Assembly: GCA_903844815.1 (NCBI GenBank)
Contig: CAIMVD010000019.1
Coordinates: forward strand, 1-58,589
Direction of reading: 5' to 3'
DNA length: 58,589 nt
From: an uncultured Bacteroidota bacterium
Lineage (GTDB): Bacteria; Bacteroidota; Bacteroidia; Bacteroidales; VadinHA17
Part shown: piece after piece, positions 19,686 to 27,575 of the stretch
How positions within the stretch are numbered: the stretch's first letter is position 1
How the letters are laid out: every line of letters starts with the position of its first letter
Program-made: the position numbers and the translations under genes
Notes under the pieces: generated by a model
Told to the model about the DNA's origin: nothing
What the model saw: only the letters and a program-made list of their open reading frames with translations
Database searches by the model: none

Positions 19686-20003
19686 CTAATGAACAGGTTC
19701 CAGGTATCTGACCGCCTTGTTTGTCATTAACGCATATTCAATTTCGCTTCTTGTTGATGAGCCTATGTAACCTCCGACATTTATAACAAAGATTTCATCT
19801 GAAAGGTCAATCTTGCGCTTGTGCATATCGTCGAGCATAAGCTTGGTTTTTTCAAGCCAGACCTCTTCGTCGCCTGAATGGCCGAAAAGACCAACACTTA
19901 TAACAATATTGCCTTCAAGGGTTAACCTTTTCTGCCCGGCAATGAATTCATCCCTGAATCTTGTACTCCCGCAAAGCGTGATGATTTTGTAGTTCCCAAT
20001 CAT
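19686..20003 (-). CDS. Small nucleoside 2-deoxyribosyltransferase-like protein
   Basis: The 105-residue product begins with KIITLCGSTRFRDEFI and has GYIGSSTRSEIEYALMTNKAVRYL near the C-terminus. Both fit the nucleoside 2-deoxyribosyltransferase-like fold: a nucleotide-binding first strand with GSTR, and the S-T-xx-E-I segment including a conserved glutamate. Members of this group handle nucleosides or nucleotides, but the substrate here is unknown. It stands alone, divergent from the ABC cluster. Confidence 0.7.
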   Translation of the reverse strand: MIGNYKIITLCGSTRFRDEFIAGQKRLTLEGNIVISVGLFGHSGDEEVWLEKTKLMLDDMHKRKIDLSDEIFVINVGGYIGSSTRSEIEYALMTNKAVRYLEPVH

Positions 20004-20010
20004 ATATTTA

Positions 20011-20215
20011 TAAGTTTGTTACTGTTAGATAATATTTTCATAATCCAGGCGAAGGCAGCTAATGTTCCGTCCGAAATATAGTGAAGAAAACCGGACAAAG
20101 CCATGATAACTAGTCTTCAGTTTTCTTACATCTGTTTTGTAGGAATTATCCTACAAATATTTAGCCTTTTTCCTACATGACTTATGCTTCTTAATATTGA
20201 AATTTAGAAGATATT
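20011..20215 (+). promoter_or_regulatory. Long structured leader before the ABC/partner-switch cluster
   Basis: TAAGTTTG at 20011-20018 matches the -7 consensus, with TTTTG at 19985-19989 as a possible -33 at a wide 21-nt spacing. Further down is a perfect 9-bp inverted repeat (TTTGTAGGA at 20136-20144, TCCTACAAA at 20149-20157, 4-nt loop), and a half-site TCCTACA recurs at 20171-20177. A second 8-bp pair lies at 20084-20091 and 20120-20127. An operator or attenuator is possible. No known riboswitch core such as the TPP CTGAGA box was seen. Confidence 0.4.
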
Positions 20216-20233
20216 TTGATTAACAGTTTTAAG

Positions 20234-21187
20234 ATGGGTCGTTTAAATTTTGTTATAAGTATTTTGGTAATTTACTGCATGGCCGGATGTCAGTCTGGTC
20301 CGGAAAAAGTAACTATAGGCTATGTTCAGATAACACAGGATCCGGTTCTTGACGCCGCAAAATCTGGTGTTTTCAGGGCTCTGAGTGATTCGGGATTTGT
20401 CGATGGAATAAACATTAAGGTTCTTGATAACAATGCGCAGGGTGATTTGTCGATGATAAACACAATTCTTCAGTCACAGATTTCGCAAAACGTTGACCTT
20501 ATCATAACAAACAGCACTCCCTGTATGGCTGCTGCCGCACAGACAGTTAGGACCATCCCTGTTGTTTTTACTGTTGCTTTCGGTCCTGAACAGATCGGAA
20601 TGAAAACAGTTCCCGTAAACCTGTTCGGGATTTATGATCCCCTGAAAGCCGGCGAGTTTGTCGATTTGATCCAGGAATGTATTCCCGGGTTGAAACGCAT
20701 AGGCATCCCATATAATAATGCCGAGCCAAATGCTGAATATTCGGTAAAAGTTCTGAGCGGGGAGTTTTCCTCACGGGGCATCACGCTTTTAACTGCTGCA
20801 GTGACAAGTCCAAATGATATTCTTCAGGCAGGGCAATATCTTGCAGGACAAGAAATTGAAGCTTTTGTCGTTGCCGCTGACAATACTGTATATCTTGGTT
20901 TGCCGGTACTGGCGAAACTGGCGTCGGAGCAAAAAATCCCTTTGTTTGTTGCCGATCCTCTTCAGGCTCAAAAGGGGGCTGCAGTTGGATTTGGCGTTAA
21001 CTATGAACAGTGGGGATATCAGGCGGGTTTAAAGGCTGTCGAAATCCTCAAAGGCAGGCCTCCCGTAATAAACCGTATTGAGCCAATAGTGAATTATGAT
21101 CTCATCATTAACAGAAAAGCATGCAATGATCAGGGTCTTCAGGTACCCGAAAAGGTTGCAAATCGTGCAAAATCGTCTATTAATTAA
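20234..21187 (+). CDS. ABC transporter substrate-binding lipoprotein (PF04392 type), first copy
   Basis: The product (317 residues from the ATG at 20234; a TTG at 20216 is also in frame) has a lipobox CMAGC near residue 18 and a binding protein of the ABC_sub_bind/TrpX family. Recognisable segments are TIGYVQITQDPVLD, VDLIITNSTPCMAAA, IPVVFTVAFGP and the C-terminal GVNYEQWGYQAG. Family members bind small metabolites such as tryptophan, and the ligand here is unknown. It heads a tightly packed rightward operon with 9 bp to the next gene. Confidence 0.85.
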   Translation: MGRLNFVISILVIYCMAGCQSGPEKVTIGYVQITQDPVLDAAKSGVFRALSDSGFVDGINIKVLDNNAQGDLSMINTILQSQISQNVDLIITNSTPCMAAAAQTVRTIPVVFTVAFGPEQIGMKTVPVNLFGIYDPLKAGEFVDLIQECIPGLKRIGIPYNNAEPNAEYSVKVLSGEFSSRGITLLTAAVTSPNDILQAGQYLAGQEIEAFVVAADNTVYLGLPVLAKLASEQKIPLFVADPLQAQKGAAVGFGVNYEQWGYQAGLKAVEILKGRPPVINRIEPIVNYDLIINRKACNDQGLQVPEKVANRAKSSIN

Positions 21188-21196
21188 TCCGGTGCA

Positions 21197-22240
21197 ATGA
21201 AATCACTTTACCGGGGGATAATTGCCCTCATCCTTGTATCAGCTATTCTTCTTCTGTCGGATCTTCAGAACAGAGGCAGAACTTTCGGCAGGAAAGGCAG
21301 TGACTCCCTGAAACGCATCGTTTCCGGAAAGGTTAAACTTGCTCTTGTTCATTATGTCGACAGCCCTAATTCTGAGGATTGTGAAAAAGGAATTCGTAAT
21401 GCCCTGACGGAGAACAATCTGCAAGAGGATGAGGATTATACAATTAAAGTATACAACGCCCAGGGTGATGTATCTACACTTAACAGTATTTCCCAAAGTA
21501 TTGGAAGCGAAAAGTGGGACCTGGTATTTGCTATTTCAACGCCATCGGTTCAATTATTGACTAAAAAACTTCCTGAACAAAAAATTATATTTACAAATGT
21601 AGCTGATCCTGTAATTGCTGGCCTGGGAAAGTCGTTCGATGATCACTTGCCGAATGTTACAGGAGTTTCGACTATGAGCGATTTCGATGGCCTGATAAAA
21701 CTTTCAGCTATTCTCATGCCCGGATTGAAACTGGCAGGTACTGTTTATACTCCTTCCGAAATAAATTCCGTGGCCTATAAAGATTACCTGGTCAGGGCTG
21801 CAAAGAAAGCAGGTATTGAAGTAATTGCCGCACCGGCAAATTCTGCAACCGAAGTCATGGATGCTGCTAATTCGCTTGTGTCGCGTAATATCGAAGCATT
21901 CTGTCAGATCTCCGATAACCTGGTCGGCAGCAGCGGATCTTCTATAATAAAAGTTTCAAACGATAATAAAATTCCATGCTTTGGATTTGTTGCAAGCCAG
22001 TTCAACCTTGGAGCGATGGCTGTCTGCGCCCGCGACTACATACAGGCAGGATATGAAGCAGGACAAATGGGTATCGAGGTGCTGGCAGGAAAAAGCCCGG
22101 GACAGATACCATTCAGGTACGTGACAATGACCCATTATAGAGTAAACCGCGAAGCGGCATTATTTTTCGGTTTAACGATACCTGAAAACCTGTCTCAAAT
22201 TATTCCTGATGTAGAAATTATTGATAAGCTTAATAAATAA
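21197..22240 (+). CDS. ABC transporter substrate-binding protein (PF04392 type), second copy
   Basis: The 347-residue protein has an N-terminal membrane anchor with no lipobox cysteine (ILVSAILLLSDLQNR), then the same binding fold as its neighbour: KVYNAQGDVSTLNSI, IIFTNVADPVIAGLG, VTGVSTMSDFDGL and YEAGQMGIEVLAGKSPG. The anchor is nearly identical to that of the third copy at 25256, pointing to duplication within the locus. It lies 9 bp after the first copy and 11 bp before the STAS gene. Confidence 0.85.
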   Translation: MKSLYRGIIALILVSAILLLSDLQNRGRTFGRKGSDSLKRIVSGKVKLALVHYVDSPNSEDCEKGIRNALTENNLQEDEDYTIKVYNAQGDVSTLNSISQSIGSEKWDLVFAISTPSVQLLTKKLPEQKIIFTNVADPVIAGLGKSFDDHLPNVTGVSTMSDFDGLIKLSAILMPGLKLAGTVYTPSEINSVAYKDYLVRAAKKAGIEVIAAPANSATEVMDAANSLVSRNIEAFCQISDNLVGSSGSSIIKVSNDNKIPCFGFVASQFNLGAMAVCARDYIQAGYEAGQMGIEVLAGKSPGQIPFRYVTMTHYRVNREAALFFGLTIPENLSQIIPDVEIIDKLNK

Positions 22241-22251
22241 CATCATATTAA

Positions 22252-23472
22252 ATGGATAACAAACTGGATATACGCAGAGACGTTTCCGGAACCGAACAGT
22301 TAATCTTTCTTGAAGGCAGGCTTGATGCCAATTGGGCGGGGCATCTCGATGATTACCTGAACAATCTTGTCCGGGAAGGTTCATATCGTTTTAAACTGAA
22401 TATGTCGGGAGTTCAGTACCTGAGTTCTGCAGGGATAAGGATCCTGGTCAACCAGTATAAGAACATCAAAAAGCTTGGAGGCCTCTTTGTACTTGAGTCA
22501 TTATCGCCTGCCGTATCGGAGGTACTAAGTATGGTGGGAATGATAAACATCCTTACACAGGTTGTTTCTGAAACCTTACCGGTTGAAAAGGAGGAGGCCC
22601 TTTCCGTCGATAAAAAGGGCTATAGGTTTGTTAATAAAGTATTATCCGACAAACCCATGACCTTTAGTGTTTCCGGGCGTCCTGAACTTTCACTGAATTC
22701 AGGTTTCATCGCCTCCGATAATCTGAAAGTAAGGTTCGGTACCGGTAAGTATGGTATCGGCATAGGGGCAATTGGCGACGGATTTGAAGACTGTAAAAAC
22801 CGTTATGGCGAATTTATGGGCATAGGTGAGGCCCTGGTTTATAAACCTTCGGACGGGTCGAAATTGCCCGATTATGCCCTGAAAACGGGCAGACTTGAGC
22901 CTGAGATAAACTCGCTCTGCTCCCTTCAGGCTGAAGGCGCTTTCTCGAATCAGGTTACCTTTGAATCTAAAGAGCCTGATACATCTCTTTCGCTGGGGGA
23001 TATGGTCTCAGGTTTTGCTGAGATTTCGGGTCAGAAACGATTTATGTTTCTTGTAATCGCCGAAAGCGGCGGATTGGTAGGCGTAAGCCTTAGTTCTTCG
23101 CCAGCCACGGGAATGAATCTGTTTGATTTTCCGGGAATACGTGAAAATATCAATTTTACTACCGAACCAGCATGGCCCAGGATGCTGACCGTTTCTCTTG
23201 GGTTTTATGTTGAAGAGCCGGAGAAGGCAATAGCTCCTTTCCTTCGTCCTGTCAGCCCGGGATCATCTGCCTTCATTCATACTCATTCCGCAGTTTTTCC
23301 CTTCCAGGCATTGCCGAAAAATGAGACCTCTGCCAGTAAACTCGTTATGCACCTGTTTGAAAGCAGCATAGTTCAGGATGTAATGCATCTTATTTACGAT
23401 TCACGTGACATTGCCGGTCTGGGCGAAAGTACATTCAGGCAGGGTGTTGCCTGGATAGGCAAATTAAATTAA
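22252..23472 (+). CDS. STAS-domain protein with unrecognised C-terminal domain
   Basis: Residues 1-105 form a STAS domain of the SpoIIAA/RsbV type, with YLSSAGIR containing Ser59, aligned to the phosphorylated serine of SpoIIAA. The remaining 300 residues match no family I know. They include a glycine-rich stretch GIGIGAIGDGFED and an HTHSAVFPFQAL segment. The gene sits inside an ABC importer operon, between binding-protein and permease genes, so it probably links the transporter to the partner-switching proteins downstream. No signal peptide or membrane helix is visible. Confidence 0.8.
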   Translation: MDNKLDIRRDVSGTEQLIFLEGRLDANWAGHLDDYLNNLVREGSYRFKLNMSGVQYLSSAGIRILVNQYKNIKKLGGLFVLESLSPAVSEVLSMVGMINILTQVVSETLPVEKEEALSVDKKGYRFVNKVLSDKPMTFSVSGRPELSLNSGFIASDNLKVRFGTGKYGIGIGAIGDGFEDCKNRYGEFMGIGEALVYKPSDGSKLPDYALKTGRLEPEINSLCSLQAEGAFSNQVTFESKEPDTSLSLGDMVSGFAEISGQKRFMFLVIAESGGLVGVSLSSSPATGMNLFDFPGIRENINFTTEPAWPRMLTVSLGFYVEEPEKAIAPFLRPVSPGSSAFIHTHSAVFPFQALPKNETSASKLVMHLFESSIVQDVMHLIYDSRDIAGLGESTFRQGVAWIGKLN

Positions 23473-23489
23473 TCAAAAATATATATATA

Positions 23490-24422
23490 ATGACACTATT
23501 GATCGGATCAGTCACAATCGGCCTTATACTTGCGCTTCTGGCCCTGGGGATCTTTATCAGTTTCAGGATCTTTGATTTCCCCGATATAACGGCCGAGGGT
23601 TCCTTTACCTTTGGTGCCTCAATAACTGCTTCAATGATTATCGCCGGATTCAATCCTGTTATTGCTACGCTTGCTGCTTTTGCCGGAGGACTTCTCGCGG
23701 GCACTTCAACAGGCATTATCCATACGAAGTTCAAGGTAAATCCTCTCCTGTCGGGAATACTTGTAATGACCGCGCTCTATTCTGTTAACCTGCATGTAAT
23801 GGGAAAGAGCAATGTTCCGCTTCTTTCAGAGAAAACCCTTTTCACCTGGTTTGAGAATTTTTCAATTCAGGTTTCGGGTAAGGATGCAGTTTTTAATATT
23901 ATCGGATGGAATGTTCCTGCCAAAGATATCTGGACCTTATTGTTCTGCCTGCTTATTATAGTTGTCTTTAGTCTGATACTGCTGTGGTTTTTCCGTACCA
24001 ATTTAGGAACTGCAATGCGTGCCACAGGGGATAATGATCAGATGATCAGGGCGCTGGGGGTAAATACTAAGGGAATGATAATTTTCGGGGTGGCATTATC
24101 AAACGGATTTATAGCATTGTCGGGCTCGATGCTGGCACAGTTCCAGGGATTTGCCGATGTGCAGATGGGTATTGGAATGATGGTGTGGGGTCTTGCGAGC
24201 GTCATCATCGGAGAGGCACTTATAAGCGAAAACAGTCTTGGTCAGGTGATTGCCGGCGCAGTTATCGGTGCAGTCCTTTTCAGGCTCCTTGTTGCAATTG
24301 CGCTTCGTTGGGGAATGAATCCTAACGATCTTAAGCTTATCACAGCGGCATTTGTTTTTATTGCCCTGGTTTTGCCGGGGTTTATGAAGAGGACTAAAAA
24401 GATTAAATTAAACAGACAATGA
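23490..24422 (+). CDS. ABC transporter permease
   Basis: The 310-residue protein has eight or more membrane helices and matches the branched-chain-amino-acid-type permease family (BPD_transp_2) used with TrpX-like binding proteins. Typical segments are FRIFDFPDITAEGSFTFGA near the N-terminus, and LGTAMRATGDNDQMIRALGVN followed by GVALSNGFIALSGSMLAQ. The ATPase gene begins inside its stop codon (ATGA overlap). The transported compound is unknown. Confidence 0.9.
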   Translation: MTLLIGSVTIGLILALLALGIFISFRIFDFPDITAEGSFTFGASITASMIIAGFNPVIATLAAFAGGLLAGTSTGIIHTKFKVNPLLSGILVMTALYSVNLHVMGKSNVPLLSEKTLFTWFENFSIQVSGKDAVFNIIGWNVPAKDIWTLLFCLLIIVVFSLILLWFFRTNLGTAMRATGDNDQMIRALGVNTKGMIIFGVALSNGFIALSGSMLAQFQGFADVQMGIGMMVWGLASVIIGEALISENSLGQVIAGAVIGAVLFRLLVAIALRWGMNPNDLKLITAAFVFIALVLPGFMKRTKKIKLNRQ

Positions 24423-25237
24423 ATATGCTGGAAATAAAAAACCTCTGCAAGACCTTCAATGCCGGAACTATAAATGAGGTAATGTCGTTGCAGGAAGTGA
24501 ATCTCACAATCGAGGAGGGTAGCTTTGTTTGCGTACTGGGTACAAATGGTTCGGGGAAATCGACTCTCCTGAATGCAGTTGCAGGCACATTTTTAACTGA
24601 TGCCGGTACTATTTCATTGAATGGGCGGGAAATTACCAAATGGCCCGAGCACAAGCGGGCCTGTTATATTGGACGGGTATTTCAAAATCCCTTCAGCGGT
24701 ACAGCTCCGGCCATGTCGATAGCCGAAAACCTCTCTCTTGCCGCCAAACGAGGTAAAAAACGAGGTCTGGGATGGGGACTGCCGGTTTCCGTAAGAGGAG
24801 AATTGCAAACTCGGATAAAAGCTTTGAACATGGGGCTTGAAGACCGGCTTGATTCACCTATCGGGAAGCTTTCCGGAGGCCAGCGACAGGCCCTTACACT
24901 GCTAATGTCTAGCTGGATACGGCCTGAACTGCTTCTTCTTGATGAACATACTGCTGCTCTCGATCCAAAAACAGCTGCCAAAGTCATAGAACTTACCGAA
25001 AAGATTGTCACTGAAGGTAAGCTGACTACTCTGATGGTGACCCATTCAATGCAACAAGCCGTTAATCTTGGCGACAGAATTATAATGATGCATCAGGGCC
25101 GTATTAAATATGATTTCAGAGGCAATGATAAAAAAAGGCTTAAGGTACCTGATCTGCTCGCTCTCTTTGACGATCTCCGAAGGAAGGACCAGATCGACGG
25201 AACCGTCGCTGAATTGCTTCTTGAAAATTATGTATAG
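24419..25237 (+). CDS. ABC transporter ATP-binding protein
   Basis: The 272-residue protein is a complete ABC ATPase: Walker A GTNGSGKS (about 42-49), Q-loop in RVFQNPFSGT, signature LSGGQRQ (about 147-153), Walker B LLLLDEHTAALDP, and the switch histidine in MVTHSMQQAV. The Walker B region has EHTAALDP where most have EPTxALDP, as in other TrpZ-type ATPases. It is translationally coupled to the permease by an ATGA overlap. The third binding protein follows after 18 bp. Confidence 0.93.
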   Translation: MNMLEIKNLCKTFNAGTINEVMSLQEVNLTIEEGSFVCVLGTNGSGKSTLLNAVAGTFLTDAGTISLNGREITKWPEHKRACYIGRVFQNPFSGTAPAMSIAENLSLAAKRGKKRGLGWGLPVSVRGELQTRIKALNMGLEDRLDSPIGKLSGGQRQALTLLMSSWIRPELLLLDEHTAALDPKTAAKVIELTEKIVTEGKLTTLMVTHSMQQAVNLGDRIIMMHQGRIKYDFRGNDKKRLKVPDLLALFDDLRRKDQIDGTVAELLLENYV

Positions 25238-25255
25238 TATTTTAGAAATGAAGTT

Positions 25256-26278
25256 ATGAAGCAATTTCTACGCCCCGTCCTGTTTTTAGTTGCCGTTAGT
25301 GCAATATTACTCCTGTCTGATCTGCATAACAGGAATGGGAAGATTCGGAACACGGAAAAAACCAGGATTGCAGTATTCAAGATTAATTCCAATAAGATCC
25401 TTGAAGAGACTGAAAATGGTGTATTGAATGCGATAAGTAATTCTGAAGCCTATAAAAAAGGTCTCATTGAAATACAAAGGTATTGTGCTGAAGGCGATAT
25501 GCCAACTGCAAATACAATTGCCACAAATATTGTCAGTGAAAAATTCGATATAGTGATATCAATCAGCACTCCGGCACTTCAGATCATGGCCAACGCCAAC
25601 AAACACGGAGAGGTGCTGCATGTTTTCTGTGCCGTTACTTCTCCTGTTGCCGCAGGTGTTGGGATAACCGGTACTCAAACAGATCAGCACCCGGCTCACC
25701 TGGTTGGGATAGGTACCTTTCAGCCGGTTGAAGGAATTTTTAGAATTGCCCGCATTATGAAGCCTGATCTTAAGAAAGTAGGAGTAGTATGGTGTACGAG
25801 TGAAACCTGTTCGGAAGCTTGCGTTAAAAAAGCTCGTCTTATATGTAAAGAGCTTGGTATTGAGCTTGTTGAAATGAGCGTAGAAAATGTTTCGCAGGTC
25901 TATGAAGCTGCACTTGCTGTTAGTTCAAAAGGGGTGGAGGCGCTCTGGATTGGCGGCGATAACGTAATAGAATCCGCAATTGAAATGTATATAGGGGCTG
26001 CCAGCAAAAGCGGAATACCCGTATTTACAAACAATCCGAAGGACGCTTTTAAAGGAGCTATGGCAAACCTGGGAGCAAACTACTTCGAAGTGGGCAGGCA
26101 GGCTGGCGATATGGCAATTGCACTGATTAACGGACTCTCCACCAGTAAGATAGAAATTAAAAATGTTGTTCCGGAACGGCTTTTTATCAATGACTCAATC
26201 CGTAATATCGTAAAGGAAAACTGGCTTCTTCCCGATGATCTGGCAGCCAAAACCGACTCCATCATCCGGAAGAAATAA
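25256..26278 (+). CDS. ABC transporter substrate-binding protein (PF04392 type), third copy
   Basis: The 340-residue product has an N-terminal anchor (VAVSAILLLSDLHNR) almost the same as that of the second copy, then the PF04392-type fold: TEKTRIAVFKINSN, DIVISISTPALQIMA, CAVTSPVAAGVGI and GANYFEVGRQAGDMAIALINGLS. Having three binding proteins around one permease and ATPase suggests several ligands or a sensing role for one of them. It is the last gene before a 211-bp gap with a palindromic repeat. Confidence 0.85.
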   Translation: MKQFLRPVLFLVAVSAILLLSDLHNRNGKIRNTEKTRIAVFKINSNKILEETENGVLNAISNSEAYKKGLIEIQRYCAEGDMPTANTIATNIVSEKFDIVISISTPALQIMANANKHGEVLHVFCAVTSPVAAGVGITGTQTDQHPAHLVGIGTFQPVEGIFRIARIMKPDLKKVGVVWCTSETCSEACVKKARLICKELGIELVEMSVENVSQVYEAALAVSSKGVEALWIGGDNVIESAIEMYIGAASKSGIPVFTNNPKDAFKGAMANLGANYFEVGRQAGDMAIALINGLSTSKIEIKNVVPERLFINDSIRNIVKENWLLPDDLAAKTDSIIRKK

Positions 26279-26372
26279 ACTCTTAAATTAACAACCATAA
26301 TAGTTACATTAGTGTATGTTTTATTAACCTGAATAATCAATAATACTTAAATCCTTAGAGCCCTTAGTGAAA

Positions 26373-26429
26373 CCCTTTGTTCCCTTTGTGGTAAAAAAAT
26401 AAATCTGAAACCACAAAGGGCACAAAGGA
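26373..26429. repeat. Intergenic palindromic repeat, copy 1
   Basis: A perfect 11-bp inverted repeat (CCCTTTGTGGT at 26382-26392 and ACCACAAAGGG at 26410-26420) extends outward to about 19 bp with one mismatch. The 17-nt A-rich loop contains AAATCTGAA. A second copy with the same loop but CCTTCGTGGT arms lies at 31851-31904. On the right, ACAAAGGA-type units repeat further. It sits between two co-directional genes and may weaken read-through from the ABC genes into the sensor genes. Confidence 0.75.
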
Positions 26430-26489
26430 TGGCGCAAAGGACACAAAGGAAATACCATTTGAAAATCAAATACTACCGTTAATACTTTA

Positions 26490-27566
26490 TTGATATTGGA
26501 AACATCCCGTTCAAATCGCTTTTCATGCAGTGCTTTCCCATTGATAAGCATCATCATTGCGTTTATGCTTCTTTTTTCATGCAGGAATAACCCGCCGTCA
26601 ACAATCAACGAGGGTGACGCGGACAAGATGGTTCAGCCCGATACCGTCAAAAAACTGTTATCGGTAAGGCTGCTTCCATATTGGGTTCCCTCTGCCCAGT
26701 TCGCGGGTTATTATGTAGGAGTAGAAAAGGGCATCTTTGAAAAGCATGGAATTTCTCTTGAGATCCTTCCCTTTGACCCTCAATTGTCTTCTGCTTCAGC
26801 AATAAAGGATAAAAAACCTGATTTTGCCCTTCTCTGGCTGGTAAACGCAATGGAAGTCAGGGAAAAGGGGGTTGGAATTGTAAATATTTGCCAGTTTTCG
26901 TCAAGGTCTTCTCTCATGCTTATTACAAAAAAAAGCAGCGGCATCTCTAAAATTGAAGATATGAATGGAAAAAAGGCAGCCATCTGGATTGGATTCGAAC
27001 AACAGCCACGTCTGCTTTTTGGCAAGTATAAACTCAATGTGGAGATGATTCCCATTGGCAGTTCGAATAGTCTTTTTCTTCAGGATGGAGTAGATATCAT
27101 TAATGCCAATTGGTTTGATGAGTATCATTCGATTTTGAATAACGGTATTGCTGAGGATGAACTTAATAAATTCTTTCTTGCCGATTACGGATTTAACTTT
27201 CTTGAAGATGGTTTGTATTGTCTTAATCAAAAGATGCGCGATGATCCACAACTATGCCGAAATTTCGTTGAGGCTGTAATCGAAAGCTGGAACTATGCCT
27301 TTAGTCATGAGGATGAGGCCATTGAAATTGTGATTAAATATGCGAAAGCCCATAATCAGCCGGTTAATAAATCCCATCAGAGCTGGATGCTCAAAGCTTA
27401 TAAAGCATTATATATTCCTGACGGGAAAGATTCAATTAATACCCAACTAACCAGAAATGACTATGAAACCACTCAGCAGTTAATGATCGATAGCAGGCTC
27501 TTAACACTGTATATCCCTTATGATTCAATTTATAAACCCTGTCTCGGATCGAACGTAAACCGCTGA
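26490..27566 (+). CDS. THI5/NMT1-like ABC substrate-binding lipoprotein
   Basis: The 358-residue protein has a lipobox (LLFSC near residue 31) and the NMT1/THI5-like binding fold: LLPYWVPSAQFAGYYVGVEK, FEKHGISLEILPFDP, KPDFALLWLVNAMEVR and FVEAVIESWNYAFSHEDEAI. Relatives bind thiamine precursors, nitrate, sulfonates or riboflavin. The start is a TTG at 26490, with another TTG two codons on, and I see no suitable ATG. No permease of its own is next to it. The histidine kinase follows by 9 bp, so it may be a ligand sensor for that kinase. Confidence 0.8.
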   Translation: MILETSRSNRFSCSAFPLISIIIAFMLLFSCRNNPPSTINEGDADKMVQPDTVKKLLSVRLLPYWVPSAQFAGYYVGVEKGIFEKHGISLEILPFDPQLSSASAIKDKKPDFALLWLVNAMEVREKGVGIVNICQFSSRSSLMLITKKSSGISKIEDMNGKKAAIWIGFEQQPRLLFGKYKLNVEMIPIGSSNSLFLQDGVDIINANWFDEYHSILNNGIAEDELNKFFLADYGFNFLEDGLYCLNQKMRDDPQLCRNFVEAVIESWNYAFSHEDEAIEIVIKYAKAHNQPVNKSHQSWMLKAYKALYIPDGKDSINTQLTRNDYETTQQLMIDSRLLTLYIPYDSIYKPCLGSNVNR

Positions 27567-27575
27567 TCCCGCTGA

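Noticed and set aside
20011-20215. TPP or other known riboswitch before the binding-protein genes
   Set aside because: No CTGAGA or other recognisable aptamer core was seen. Only simple inverted repeats are present.
26990-27010. A TTCGAATC-like tRNA T-loop motif
   Set aside because: It lies inside the coding sequence of the THI5-like binding protein and no acceptor or anticodon arms can be formed around it.
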